Shown: positions 34,785-60,818 of the stretch, piece after piece | How positions within the stretch are numbered: the first letter of the stretch is position 1 | Layout: each line of letters starts with the position of its first letter | From: Drosophila pseudoobscura | Lineage: Eukaryota; Arthropoda; Insecta; Diptera; Drosophilidae | DNA: 64,000 bases | Direction: 5' to 3' | Assembly (NCBI RefSeq): GCF_009870125.1 | Contig: NC_046681.1 | Location: forward strand, 17,621,001 to 17,685,000 | Notes under the pieces: generated by a model | What the model was told of the DNA's origin: nothing | What the model saw: only the letters and a program-made list of their open reading frames with translations | Database searches by the model: none | Made by a program: the position numbers and the translations under genes

Positions 34785-37700
34785 TGCACAGCGATATTTA
34801 ATATTCCTTCAGTGCAAAAAAATCAATACGTTTTCACAACCCTGCAAACGAGCGTTTGTATGTATATCAAGTTTTGAGCTACAGTAAGTCCACACATTCA
34901 TAACAGGAATATGAACAGACACTAAAGACATTATTGGAACACCGAAATAGAAGAACAAATTTATTTTCGTTTGAGAACTCTTAAACTGTGTGGGTTACTC
35001 TTTTAATTTTCAATTTTCAATTGTTTTAATTTTTATCCACGTGTTTTACCACTTGTCTTTGTTTGTTGTTCTTAAAAATGATAAAAATGGCAGTTATTTG
35101 TTTCAACTGCTTGCTTTGAAGCACAACGGGGTCAGAAAATTCGGGATATACGAAAATCAAGACGTCTTAGAAGGAAATATCTCTAAAATATGTCGAACGC
35201 GCACAAAAGCAATTGTTATCCGTAACAGAGCTTAATTTCTAAACTTCTTAAATAAAAAATATAATACTGTTGTGAAGAAATGTTAATAATTGTTGAACCG
35301 GAACCAACTCGAGCATCTTGGATATATTAAGCACTGAAATTATGTATTTAACATTTTCTTTGTGGTGTTAATAAGAAATTTTTACCTTACCAACATAGTT
35401 AAAGTAGTTTTCTATTGCTTTACCTGTTATTCGAAATAACAGATGTTTAATTAAACCGCCCGTAATTAATTAAGCGATTTTTAATATCCTCTGTACACAG
35501 GACATCTCTTGGAGGAACGGTGGGAAAACGTGGAACAATATGTAACACCGATTTTCACTGAGCGCCATCCCTAACAATAATAAAGTTTTAGGATGGAATG
35601 TGAAATTTCAATTAAATTTCAGATTGCAATCATTATGTTGGCGATTCTGTATTATTTGATCTGATTAGATCAGCGATTGCAATGATGCTTGCATTCTGTG
35701 CATATATATTTTTAGTAACCATACATATGTTGTGAGCCTAGGGGCCTGTGTCAATAGTGTTTGCGGCCTTTTTTTAAAGAAAGGAATATAACTGGAGATA
35801 ACTGGTAGAACTGGACGGTTTTTAACAGAGTGCAGGAGAGGATTTTCAAGGATCACAAATGGTTTCGGAGCTCTCGGCGCTCCATTTTTTTCGACGAGTT
35901 TGCACCTTAAGCTATTGAAACGAAAATTTGCCTTGATAAGGTTTGACAAGGTGACCCAAAAATTCTTTCAATTCTTTGAGACAGAGTTCAAAAGGGGCAA
36001 AAACAAATGCAACTTTAAAATATATTTGTTGTGTTTTATTTTACATAATAATATATAACATAACAAAAACGTCTATCATAGACGACTTTTGTTAATTTTT
36101 AGTATCATTAACGAGTCAACTAAATATTTTAGTGCTAATGTACTTTTAATATATATTGTGATCACAATGTGTGCTAATGTAGCAAATTCGTCTCGTAAGT
36201 GCAATTTTACTGCCAAAAATAGTTTCTGATCTAATTTCGATGGTATTACATATTTGATTTCGCGTAACCCTCGTTTGCTATATCGTTAACGAAGTATTGG
36301 GCCACTGAGAAATAATTGACCTGCAATGGCAGGAGTCTCTGCTAACTGAGGGTTTTCTTACTGAAGTTTTCTGGCTCGCCTACTGAAACTTTCTGTGTCG
36401 GCGTAGACGTCCGCCATGGCACAACTTCACGCAGATCAACTGCCGTCAAATCAGCTTCTGGTCTCTATATATGCACAAAAGCGGGAAACTCTGGCAATAC
36501 AATCTCTTTTCATTAAACAGCTTAGAGAATAGATGTTCAGGGACCTTAAGTTTGAAGTTAACAAACTTTAACGCAGAAAGATCGGCATCACGCTTGACCA
36601 ACTTGGGCCATGAAATTCTCGCCTCAGGTTATCGGCAACAAATTTCAACGCCGCCTCTAGCTGAGGTAGTGAATATAGCGAAAGGTATTCGCTGCTCTGC
36701 ATAACTTCCACTTGCCTATAGGTCGGAAGAACACCAACAAAACGCTTAGGGTCACCAGTCATGGAGATAGTAAGTCAGCCGGCGAAATCATTTGCACCAA
36801 CACAATAATCACAACGAAATTGAAAATCAGTAACGTCCAAATCGCATTCCGAATAGTGGAGAAGCGATATAACGAAAACTGACGTTGTTTCGTTGAGACC
36901 GAACGTAGTGAGAGCTGACTGATCAGCCAAAGATGGATGTTTCTCACGCTCTGCATCAATTTTTTTAGGCACAACAACTGTCACGCATCGAAGGTCTACG
37001 ATTAAATGTGTTTTACCTGTTTTTCACAGTGGCAATGCATAGTGCTTTATTGCTAAAAGTTGAACATTAGTAAGCATTCTTGGCTTGAAAACACTTACAA
37101 ATTACGAAATCATAAAAAGCTCATGTATTAAGTAACAGCTGTATGCAGTGCCATGTTTTTTTTGTTTTTTTTTTTTCGTATTGTTTATATATTTCGCTCG
37201 TGCCCAGCATAATATAAAAAAAATGGTACAGAATAATTTGTATGCAAATGCCATCTTTTGTTTAAGCGCACACATATTTAACATTTTTACTGTTTGTATT
37301 GCATTAATTCGACTTTTTCTTTATCAGAGTCCAAATTGCCGTCGAACTCGTAGAATCGTATGCCAGTTAGAAATGATGTCCAGCGCGCCTTGATTCAGTC
37401 TACTGCTGTCGAGAACTCGGCTGGAAAAATATTATCTGCGATGACTTTTAAAATCACTGACGGATCGGAAATGTAAATTTGGTGGATTTTGAGTCCATGT
37501 CCAGTGAAAGTTCCTGCAAAGTTCGACTCGTCCATATTGTCATTGAGGACCATTTTTCGGCTCAAGCCTGAAAGTCTTTCGAGTGTTCATCACGACGAAG
37601 TTTTCTGATCTCTCGTCTGAGGACTATCGCAAAGGATCGCTTTTGGCTGAAAATAATAGATAAAAGTCTATTCACCCATTTTTCTTTCGTTTTCCATAAT

Positions 37701-37957
37701 TTTGTTTTTTTTCCAGACAATAATAATACAAATCAGCTGTTTTCATAGCGCAATAACGCAGATTATGTCAATGTAATCGCCTATTCTTCGTTAATTTCGA
37801 CATCGATAGCATACTCACGTGTGTGTAACTAGGCTATCAGAATCGGTTTGTCTTAATATTTTACGATCTTGGATAAATGAATACCCTCTGCAATGATTCA
37901 CAAAATAAAGCAACCCTACTTTTATAAACCGTGTGTTTGTAAATATTATGTAAAAGG
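34785..37957. other. Gap between Rsf1 and trunk
   Basis: The left end should contain the Rsf1 promoter. Apart from the coding relic at 36,560-36,984 (separate entry) nothing could be assigned. A second protein-like minus-strand stretch in about 37,340-37,620 is broken and unidentified. The right end should hold the trunk promoter. Confidence 0.45.
36560..36984 (-). pseudogene. Unidentified coding relic
   Basis: The minus strand begins MTVVVPKKIDAEREKHPSLA and stays open for 69 codons to ...CVGANDFAG. A TGA at that point is followed in the same frame by LTISMTGDPKRFVGVLPTYR and on to PIFLR, another 60-odd codons. One internal stop in about 140 codons, with normal amino-acid composition, suggests a recently dead gene or a retroelement gag-like frame. 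No family was recognised. Confidence 0.4.
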
Positions 37958-38644
37958 ATGAAATTCTACACTAAGTTTAATTGGCTTTGCATATATTTTG
38001 CTATTAGCGCATTTGGTGTGACAAGCCAAGAGGATTATTGTGCAGAGCTTTCTACGCAATCATTAAGCCGAATTTTGGGCCAAGCATTTAATCCGCGCTA
38101 TATGAGTATTGATCCGCCAGGAGGACCGCATGAAGAAAGCTACAATTTGGGATATAAAAGATCGTCATATGAAATACCATTTTATGCCGACAGTGATGTC
38201 GTTTCATTGGGAAACTTTCCGGCTTGGGAGACAAACCATTTTGCATATTTCGGAAAAAGAGAAGAACCCATTAAAGGCAGGAAAATCCGCATAAGAAGTC
38301 CTGTTGTTGAAAGAGGTGGAAATCCGAACATTGACGTTTTTAAACACCGTCCGTGGGAGTGCTCATCGAAGATTAATTGGATTGATTTGGGATTAAATTA
38401 TTTTCCACGTTATATCCGTTCGATTGAATGCATTTCTAGAAAATGTTGGTATGGGCACTTTAATTGCAAACCAAAATCATTTACTGTAAAAGTTCTGCGC
38501 CGAAAAAGTGGCTCATGCATTCAAATAAATGATAAATTAGTTTTAATTACCGCAGAAAAATTTAAAAATGATTACGCGCAGCTCTGGATTTGGGAGGAAA
38601 TAGCAGTTAATTTTTGCTGTGAATGTGTTATGCTATACTTATAG
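37958..38644 (+). CDS. trk: Trunk, ligand of the Torso receptor
   Basis: An intronless frame encodes 228 aa; D. melanogaster Trunk has 226. A signal peptide ([20 protein letters not shown]) is followed by the conserved [20 protein letters not shown] region and a basic stretch ([14 protein letters not shown]) suitable for proteolytic processing. A C-terminal cystine-knot-like domain follows, with cysteines in [27 protein letters not shown] and NFCCECVML. Trunk is secreted by the embryo and, with Torso-like, activates the Torso receptor tyrosine kinase at the embryonic poles. It ends 40 bp from the Mulk stop, so the two 3' ends converge. Confidence 0.95.
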   Translation: MKFYTKFNWLCIYFAISAFGVTSQEDYCAELSTQSLSRILGQAFNPRYMSIDPPGGPHEESYNLGYKRSSYEIPFYADSDVVSLGNFPAWETNHFAYFGKREEPIKGRKIRIRSPVVERGGNPNIDVFKHRPWECSSKINWIDLGLNYFPRYIRSIECISRKCWYGHFNCKPKSFTVKVLRRKSGSCIQINDKLVLITAEKFKNDYAQLWIWEEIAVNFCCECVMLYL

Positions 38645-38684
38645 CTCTGTTTAATAGAATTCACAATATAAAAATTTCAAATTC

Positions 38685-40024
38685 TTAACAAAAGACTTTA
38701 ATAGCGTTGGGAACAACCGATAACTTAATGGGTCTTGCATCATATTCCTCTCCGTCAATTGAATAAACGTTAGTCGTTTCTCCGGTTGGATGTAACTGGA
38801 TAGTGCGACTTCTCAGTACTAGTTGTGGTACAATAGTGCTAGATGTAATGCTTGGAATAGTTTTAATAAAATCCCAACCTGGTTGTAATGAGCTTATGAA
38901 CTGAGTTTCCAGCTCGGAAAAGTTCTCACTGTTTTGAATACAATTAATGTCTATTTGATTGGCTTCCATCTTTCCTTGCTGCTTACTACTGCACTCGCTA
39001 TTTTTAACAAGCTGTCTTTGAGGTTTCATGTTGCTGCGGTTAGGATTGACAAGTTTTCCAAGGAAATTATTTAGAAATCTGCTCTCTTCATTCCGAACCT
39101 CAACGCAGTCCAAGCATCCTGCGCAAGGAGGCGTGTACACATAATCAGTCTCTAAGCTCCAAATTTTCGAAAATAATTTGGAAACGGCAGCCACATAGTG
39201 TCTTATTGGACCGAAGTACCAATATTTTTCTTTTGTAGAGTCAATATCCTTCAACAGACCCCATGAAAAGCCATTTAGTCCGAATATCGGCTTTAAATGT
39301 TTCTCACTATCATCATCGTTATTGATAACGTCGTATCGGATTACGCTCTGGTACATGAAATCATCTTTTAGCATTGGCAATAAAGCACTACATAACGATT
39401 TTATATAATCCAGCTCACTTTGAACACCAATTTGAAAATATTTATGTGTAGCTTGGTTTGTACGTCCCAGTGGAAGAATTGTGATTGGGCATACATTTTC
39501 ATTTCTTCGCATTAGGCCTGTTACAACCTCTGATGAGGTGCCATCTCCACCTGCAATAACAATTGCATCTGGTAGATTTGCCATTTCTTCTATATAAGCC
39601 TTGGCGTGCCCAATGTGATTGGTTCGAAGTATCTCAACCGAATAGCCGGCTAAATGCAATATGGGTTCGCAATACTTCTTGAACTAGAAGAGATAACATA
39701 AACAAATAACAGCCAATAACAGTAAAATAATAGTCATTAATTACAGTTTTCTCCGATTTTTTTTTATTGGCGATAGGATTCATCACGACCAAAACATTCT
39801 TTGGTGCTCCTACATTTTCACTGGTAGAAGATAGGTTGGTAGAAAATTCACTCATATATTGAGTAATTCTGAAATTAAGATGGTTATAAAAATACACAAT
39901 TATTTAGGAAGTCAATATATACTTACTCAATATGTGTCTTAAGCGAGCTGAGTGCATACCCCGAAACAGCAGCAGCAAATGCAGACTTTTTCCAATTATT
40001 TCGAACAACCCTTAAAATGTTCAT
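38685..40024 (-). CDS. Mulk: Acylglycerol/multi-substrate lipid kinase
   Basis: Three exons on the minus strand (40024-39927, 39868-39745, 39683-38685) encode 406 aa (human AGK 422). Exon 1 gives a short hydrophobic, basic N-terminus (RVVRNNWKKSAFAAAVSGYA) typical of mitochondrial targeting or membrane association in this family. The diacylglycerol-kinase catalytic domain starts with KNVLVVMNPIANKKKSEKT in exon 2 and carries the nucleotide-binding IVIAGGDGTSSEVVTGLMRR and the ILPLGRTNQATH motif. The C-terminus is VYSIDGEEYDARPIKLSVVP. The enzyme phosphorylates mono- and diacylglycerol and ceramide-type lipids; AGK also belongs to the human TIM22 complex. Acceptor CTAG at 39,686-39,684 fixes the start of exon 3. 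Confidence 0.93.
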
Positions 40025-41390
40025 ATTTAAACAAATCTACATAACAAACACATGTATTAATTTTTTAAGTTATAAAGCAGTGATATATATGAGTCAAGAT
40101 AGTGTTCAAAAGTTCATATACTGTATGTTATTGTCTGCGAAAGCTCCCATAGAGCTTAAACTCTGTGAGTTGTCGGTTCGAATCTATTATTTATTTTCTA
40201 ATTAGTAAAGCGATATCTCCGCTCTCAATTATATCCTTTTTTTATTATTTATAAATCCACAGTATTCAAAAAATCACAACTAAACTCATGCCTCTTTAAT
40301 GTTTACGATTATTAGGAATAATTCCTTCAGTTTATTTCGGGTAGCCCTAATGCAATAAAAACCGAGTGGGAGCACTGCGGATGAAAAGCAGCAAATTTCT
40401 TTAGCAGTCCCTGAAATGATTCCAAACACACTACGGAGTTCATGTGCTATTTTTTCTTGCCATTTTTATGCCTTTTTATGGTTCCACCTAAAAACTATCG
40501 TCTAATTATCGCATAGAAACGTGCGGAAGAGGAACGTCCCAGATGAATGAGAAACTGAGAAATTTTCGGAACGGCAAAACATTACGGACCATCCCAGAAA
40601 TGGTTGGTCGCATGAATAGGCTACTCGATTTATTAGTGAGGGCGCGAAAGAATAATGTATTAAGTTAATGAAGATATAGTGTGTGATGGCACGTGTAAAG
40701 TCTAACCACAACCGAGGATCTGTGTCGTTAAGACCGAAATTTGATTGTGAGTACGAAAAATATGGCGGACAATTAGAATAATGTTTAAAGTAGTCTATTT
40801 TCCGGACAGAGAATTTCCGGGAGAGTATTGCTTTTGTTCTTGAGGGGAATGGGTGTCTCCAACGTAAATTCGCCAGTGTCTTCGACTGGCGAGACGAGGC
40901 AAATTTATAGCCACTAAGTCCGTTTCATGTGTGTGTTTGTGTGGCTGACCACTTAGGACCGATCACGCGATCATTGCTGCGCTATACAAGGCCGTGCCAC
41001 TCTCATTTTTGCGTAAGCCAGAGCCACTGAACGCTCCACACACATATATGTATTTGGTGCTGACCGGACTCGTCGACCACGTAAAACATACTTTAAATTC
41101 TGAAAACAGAGTCTACACTTAACTTTAAGCACCAGCACATTTCACGAACAAAAAACAAATCTGCAACCAGCTGATTGGCTGCACGAGCTTAACCCCCTTT
41201 AGGTGACGCGTGGGTCACACCAATCCACCGTATAGCTGGAAAATTTGTGTGAAATTTATCTGTCCCGGTGATCCTTACCAGGAGTGCTTGATAGCCTTGG
41301 TAGGGATCCACATGAAATTAAGTCAGATAAATATCATATGCACGTAACCAACAGCGTACGAAGCGGTTTCACGCTTCTCTGATCGGGAGC
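40025..41390. other. Noncoding gap with a hairpin and a dispersed repeat
   Basis: The left end should hold the Mulk promoter. 40,508-40,612 ('cgcatagaaacgtgcggaagagg...cattacggacc') is a copy of the repeat also seen at about 24,640. A perfect 7-bp stem CGCCAGT/ACTGGCG with a 7-base loop sits at 40,871-40,891. No gene is seen. Confidence 0.45.
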
Positions 41391-41399
41391 GGGATACGG

Positions 41400-42075
41400 T
41401 ATGGGCATGCCGCTCCACCTTTACTCATGCTTCCCCCCTGGACTCGTGACCTGTCTCGTCTCCAGCATAAGGCGCTTTACCCTGCTGGAGTCGGGGTCGG
41501 GGTGCGTTTCTGATGGAGTTGTTCGCATTCCTCATCCTCTCCCAGGATCGGTGTTCCGTCTCAACTCTGGCAACAGAGGTTTTATCCTGCTGGAGTTGTG
41601 GTCGGGTTGCGTTTCTGGTAGGCCCCGCTCTCCTCACCGTTCCCTGACTGGAAGATGAACTGGAAGATGAACGCAATGAGTACCTTTCGTACTCGCGAAC
41701 GGTACTTGATGGATCCATTTTAATGTTGAATTGTGGTTTGCGATTGCATTGACTGAACTTATTGCACAATCAAATTATGCTTTTTTATTAGCTGTTGAGG
41801 TTTAATGAAAACTGCAGCAGGTTCGATATAAAAATATATTGCAATTTATTTGTAGACGAAAGCGAAAGTATGTATGTTGGTTGGCTGGCAATCGGCGAAA
41901 GACTACCCAATTAAAAGCCCACCGAATTGTCCGTGCCATAATAAAAGTTAGAGAACGAAAAAAAGGATAGAAAGAGAGCGCTAGAGCAGCGCGGGCTGCA
42001 GCTAAGCCGAGAACGAACGACAGGAACGATGAAGCGGATAGAGAGGCTAAATTCTTTCCGGTAAACAATGTTTAC
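41400..42075 (-). mobile_element. Possible LTR plus gag start of a retrotransposon
   Basis: The minus strand has, from about 42,075, a 5'-like sequence beginning TGTAAACATTGTTTACCGG with TA-rich, poly(A)-signal-like 'CAAATAAATTGC'. After about 350 bp comes a frame starting MDPSSTVREYERYSLRSSSS (41,718) and reading to 41,425. The Ser/Arg/Gln-rich peptide and leader layout resemble the gag start of a gypsy-type element, but neither a second LTR nor a primer-binding site was identified. Confidence 0.3.
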
Positions 42076-42369
42076 CTACAGTGGGCACGCAAAGAAACCT
42101 TTTCTACGCAAAGAAACAATAAAGGAATTAAAACACAAACTTTACCTCTCGAAATAACATTAAAAAAATAAAAAAAATATTTAAATTCTTCAGACAAAAT
42201 CTGTCCATGAAAAATAAATTATATCGAGCCCCAAATATATCAGAATAATCGTTTTGATATTAGAAACAAGTTCAACATTTTTTTTGACTAGTGTTGTCTA
42301 TGAAAAGAGATGGGAAATTTATCAAAAAATGAAGGTTTAATTCTCAATTTTATGATGGTACATAGTGGA

Positions 42370-56997
<14,628 letters not shown>

Positions 56998-59103
56998 ATG
57001 GACCCTTTAATTGTTCATGGTAATGCGACTGATAAAAGTAATGCAACTGATAAAAGTAATGCGACTGATAAAAGTAATGCAACTGATAAAAGTAATGCCA
57101 ATTTAAGACGCGATCTTCGCAGAAAAAAAATATTGGATGATGCTAAAATACGTCTTGAAAAATTGAATGGCAGAGCTGCTTCACGTGAAACGGATCTTTT
57201 CGGTAATTGTTTATACATAGTTCATGACCATAAATATATATGCGACCCATAATACAAAGTGACTTCCACCTGCTCCAGACAGATATCGTCTTATTATTTT
57301 TGTTGCAGTGTTTTATAATTATACATATTTTACATATTACGTGCCCGGTACTCCATGAGTGTTGGGTATTCTAGATTTTTGTAAATGTACATTACGCATA
57401 ACATCCAGAAGACAGCGCTTTCGATATAAATTCATCTTCAGCATTTCGAAATACACGATTACTATCCAAACACGCTGTCTGAGGCTGGAAAGGTGCTCGT
57501 GGGCCGGCACGAAAATTTGTTTTATTCAAACATCGAACATAAGTCAGCACGACCTGCTAGAGTTTTTTCAATAACAAAAAAAAAAAAACTTCATATGACA
57601 GTCGGCTCCCAAATCGCAACGATGAAAAGGAGCACCAAGTCCCCGCCTCTTCATGCATAAAAAGATTCAATCGCTGAAGACGGGCCCATCCTGTTGCTTT
57701 TACGAACCGTTTTAATATCTTCCTGATACTCACTTTTTTTATTACATTTTTTTTTGAAAAGTCTCGTATTCTACTGTTGACGGAGGTACTTCCACGATTC
57801 CTCGACGTCACAACCTCTTCAAACTAGGTCTCCTGGATCTGTTTTGTTGGCACATGCCGCCACGTAGCGTCACCTTACCACTCTTGAATCTCCGCTCTCG
57901 TGCTCTCGGGTGCGGTTACCTCATGATATATTATACAATGTATTTTATATGTCGTTTGTTATCACTGTTCGCAAAAGGGACGGACCTGGCTGTTTGCCAA
58001 ACAAAAATTTCATTAAAATCGATCGCATCGTTTGGGAGATATTGTTATATTCGATTTTAGTTTTTCTTTCCTTTTTTACATTCGTCTCGTTTTGTTATAT
58101 ACCAACATCAGCCGTTTTATCCCGTCGGAGGGCGCACACATTGCACGAAGAAAAGTGTGTGTGAAAGAAAGGCGTTGTGCAGCCACTGAAATTTCATTTG
58201 CTCCTTTTAGCTATAATATTGATCCGACCTGATTCAGATTCTGCAGTCTGGTAGATATGGTCTTCTGCGATTTTCGCATGTCTTCAAAATTGTGGTTGCC
58301 GCAGATTTTTGTACTTTGTAGGGACGGAAAAATATAACAAACAAACTCTAGAGCTTTAGCTCTAGCTTTAATAGTCTCTGAGATCTAGGCGCTCATCGGA
58401 ACGGACAGACAGCTATGTCTATATCGACTCGGCCATTGATGCTAATCAAGAATATATATACTTTATGGGTTTGGAAACGGTTGCTTCTGGGCGTTACACG
58501 CATCCATTTTCCCATCAAATCTATACTCTTTTTGAGTATCGGGTATAACCAAAGTGCCAACAACGGGTAATTCGTCATATCATGCGCGAGAGGCGGGGGA
58601 TGGGGCAGGGACGCAAATAATAATGTTCATTTCGACTTTTTCTTTCAGACGATGGAACACCAACTGTACTATATTCCGATCCAGAGGTTGAACCAAGTAT
58701 CCCAAGTGGACGTATTTTTTTACCGGATGCTAAATCTTCAAAAACCGGCAAAACAAATTTGATAATAAAAAGAAAAGGTCATATTTTTTTAGCATCTTGC
58801 TTGGGATACTTATTAGCTTTTTACACAGAAGGCAGTTTTTTTTTGCCGTTCATTTTTTGTACATCTTTGGAATTAGTGTTTGGCAAATATCTAAATCGAA
58901 ATAACATGTCACATAACATGTCGTTTTTTCTGTTGTTTTTGGGTACAAACTTTAGCACCAAAATTCAGCAGTTCAGCCATGTTTTAACAATTCTTCAATC
59001 TATCTTAGCTAATCTTGCAGTAACTGTTTGTATTTTATGTACGGTCAGTTTTTTGTTATTTCCATTTATGGAAAATATTATTTTTTTAAATAAAGTAAAA
59101 TGA
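56998..59103 (+). CDS. GET2/CAML-like ER membrane protein
   Basis: Two exons (56998-57202, 58649-59103) with a 1.45-kb intron encode 219 aa. The cytosolic N-terminus has four NATDKS repeats, then the basic motif NLRRDLRRKKILDDAKIRLE, which resembles the RRxELRRRKLL box of CAML and the positively charged Get3-binding motif of yeast Get2. After an acidic, proline-containing linker (DDGTPTVLYSDPEVEPSIPS) come three predicted membrane helices: HIFLASCLGYLLAFYTEG, SFFLPFIFCTSLELVFGKYL, and a C-terminal one around ILANLAVTVCILCTVSFLLF. This N-basic/C-3TM plan is that of the tail-anchored protein insertase subunit, which pairs with WRB/Get1 and receives cargo from Get3/TRC40. Length is shorter than human CAML (296). 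A non-homologous membrane protein with a chance basic motif is the alternative. AATAAA at 59,089-59,094 lies within the last codons. Confidence 0.72.
57022..57093 (+). repeat. Coding minisatellite, four 18-bp units (NATDKS)
   Basis: Units alternate between GCG and GCA at the Ala codon (AATGCGACTGATAAAAGT / AATGCAACTGATAAAAGT), suggesting duplication of a 36-bp pair. The frame is kept. Length polymorphism is likely. Confidence 0.9.
57203..58648 (+). other. Intron of the GET2-like gene
   Basis: Donor GTAATTG, acceptor TTTCTTTCAG. It contains a DINE-1 copy near its 3' end. The rest, including several short open frames on both strands, shows no recognisable protein signature. Confidence 0.6.
58105..58549 (+). 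mobile_element. DINE-1 copy in the GET2-like intron
   Basis: From 'cccgtcggagggcgcacacattgcacgaagaaaagtgtgtg' through 'gatctaggcgctcatcggaacggacagacagctatg' to the 3' end 'actctttttgagtatcgggtata'. The 5' part matches the reverse copy at 59,247-59,655, so both are nearly full length. Confidence 0.8.
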
Positions 59104-59246
59104 ACTACCAATTTGTTATTGTTACTTGGCACCGTTGGACGGGGGGGTGAAATAGCCAATATAGCATATAAAATCTAATATCGTCGAGTGTAAAAAAGAT
59201 ATCGTCTACCTGGTTTTTCCTATATTTTTATTTTATTTATTTATTT

Positions 59247-59655
59247 ATACCCTATACTGAAAGAGTATAGGGGTTTATTCGATATGGGGTGGAAATAATC
59301 AGCGATCTTGATTAGAATTAATTAATACCCGATATAGTCATGTATGTCTGTCCTTCATAAGCGCCTAGAACTCAGAGCTAGAGAATCAATATTTTGTATC
59401 CGGTCTCCTGTGATATCATACTGATTCAAATTTGTTTCAAAATTTCGCCACGCCACAATTTGAAAATAAGATTATTATTATAGCCAGAAGGAACAAGTAA
59501 AATGGTAGTAGCTACGATAGCGTAGTCACGCACGTTTCTTGCCCTATCTTGGACACACTCTTTGTCGTGCAGCGTTCGCCCTCTGGCTGAGGGGAGCCAT
59601 ACTGACTGAGGATCGGGTATAAACATAGAGTTGCAGACCGCAACGTTCCCGCTTG
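59247..59655 (-). mobile_element. DINE-1 copy, nearly full length, reverse
   Basis: Reverse complement begins near 'GGGAACGTTGCGGTCTGCAACTC', then TATACCCGATCCTCAGTCAGTATG. It continues with a shared 'GAGGGCGAACGCTGCACGACAAAGAGTGTGTCC' block and 'GATATCACAGGAGACCGG', and ends CTCTTTCAGTATAGGGTATAAA. Useful as the reference copy for the others in the window. Confidence 0.8.
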
Positions 59656-59699
59656 TTTTTTATATAATAATAATAATAATTATAATTATATTAATTATA

Positions 59700-59980
59700 T
59701 AACCTATTCAGGTACGCTCCGGTTTTCACTTTCACAAAAATGTTCCGATAATACGCAACAATTGGAGATTCCGTTTTCACAAAACGCAATATTTGTGCCA
59801 TTTTCAAAACGGAAACATTTTCCTCGCCGTAATTAAAAGTAAACGTCTTTTTATATAACAAAACGAATCTTAATCGCAAAAGGAAAAAAAAAATAATTGG
59901 TCAGGACAACAACAATTATCGTTTTCGTGCTAACAGCTGACCCAGCTCGATTTGGTTAGCAAAACGTTGGCAAGAAATAA
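59700..59980 (-). repeat. Unidentified dispersed repeat
   Basis: Reverse complement contains 'AATGTTTCCGTTTTGAAAA', 'GCGTTTTGTGAAAACGGAA' and 'GTGAAAGTGAAAACCGGAG', all matching the plus strand at 46,311-46,420. The right end 'cgttttcgtgctaacagct...cgatttggtta' matches 18,843-18,885. Confidence 0.55.
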
Positions 59981-60818
59981 ATGCCTGTTCTCGTAAGTTA
60001 CGAGGCTCCCACAGGCTATCACCCTGGATGTTTCTAATCCGCAAGTTTCAAAACTATAAATAGTCGATAGTTATCAAACGCAAATCCCCAAATATTTGAC
60101 ATTTACGGAGAAGTATCGTAATTCACTGCGATTCATAAGAAAAAGTATTATGAATAAGTTTACGAAATATATTGTTTTTTTTTTTTGATATTTTTATTTC
60201 ACAAAAATATTAATACACATTAAGCCAAAGAAGATAACAACAGGCGGCAGGATGAAGTGGTTTGCCAAAATGCAGAGCTTGCTCGTAGACTCACAAAAAT
60301 TCCTATGTATGTATGGAAATGGTCCAGTCCATGAAGGTCCATGGATGTCATCTTTTTGAGAAGCTAAACTGATTCCTGGGATCTTTCCGCATCCATAACA
60401 TGGAGCAGAACATATATACTTACAATTTCACTTGGATTACAACTATTATTTTCAACCGTCAAAAACCCTTCTATTCAGTTTTGTGTTAAATAAATTTATC
60501 ATTTCAAAAAACTATTCCTCGTCAAATTCATTTAGGTTTGTTTGCTTTGTGTTCAACGCCAACAACAGTTTTAGCAACAATATGTTTTGTTGTTGAATCA
60601 TAGTTAATACAATCGGTTATTAATACATATTAACTTGCAAAGTTTCAATGGCACAATTTTATCTCAGCTGTTTTTTTATGGATGGTGGATCAAAAATTCC
60701 CACCGTTCCCGCTAGATTTGCTCTGTGAGAAATGGTTATTATGCGAATATTTCACCGAGTTTTCAATAAAAAATGTATATGCTTTTTATTATTTTTCTTT
60801 AATTTAGTATAGTCAAGT

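Noticed and set aside
40130-40200. tRNA-like sequence with GGTTCGAATC
   Set aside because: The T-arm-like motif is there, but no acceptor stem or anticodon arm can be paired.
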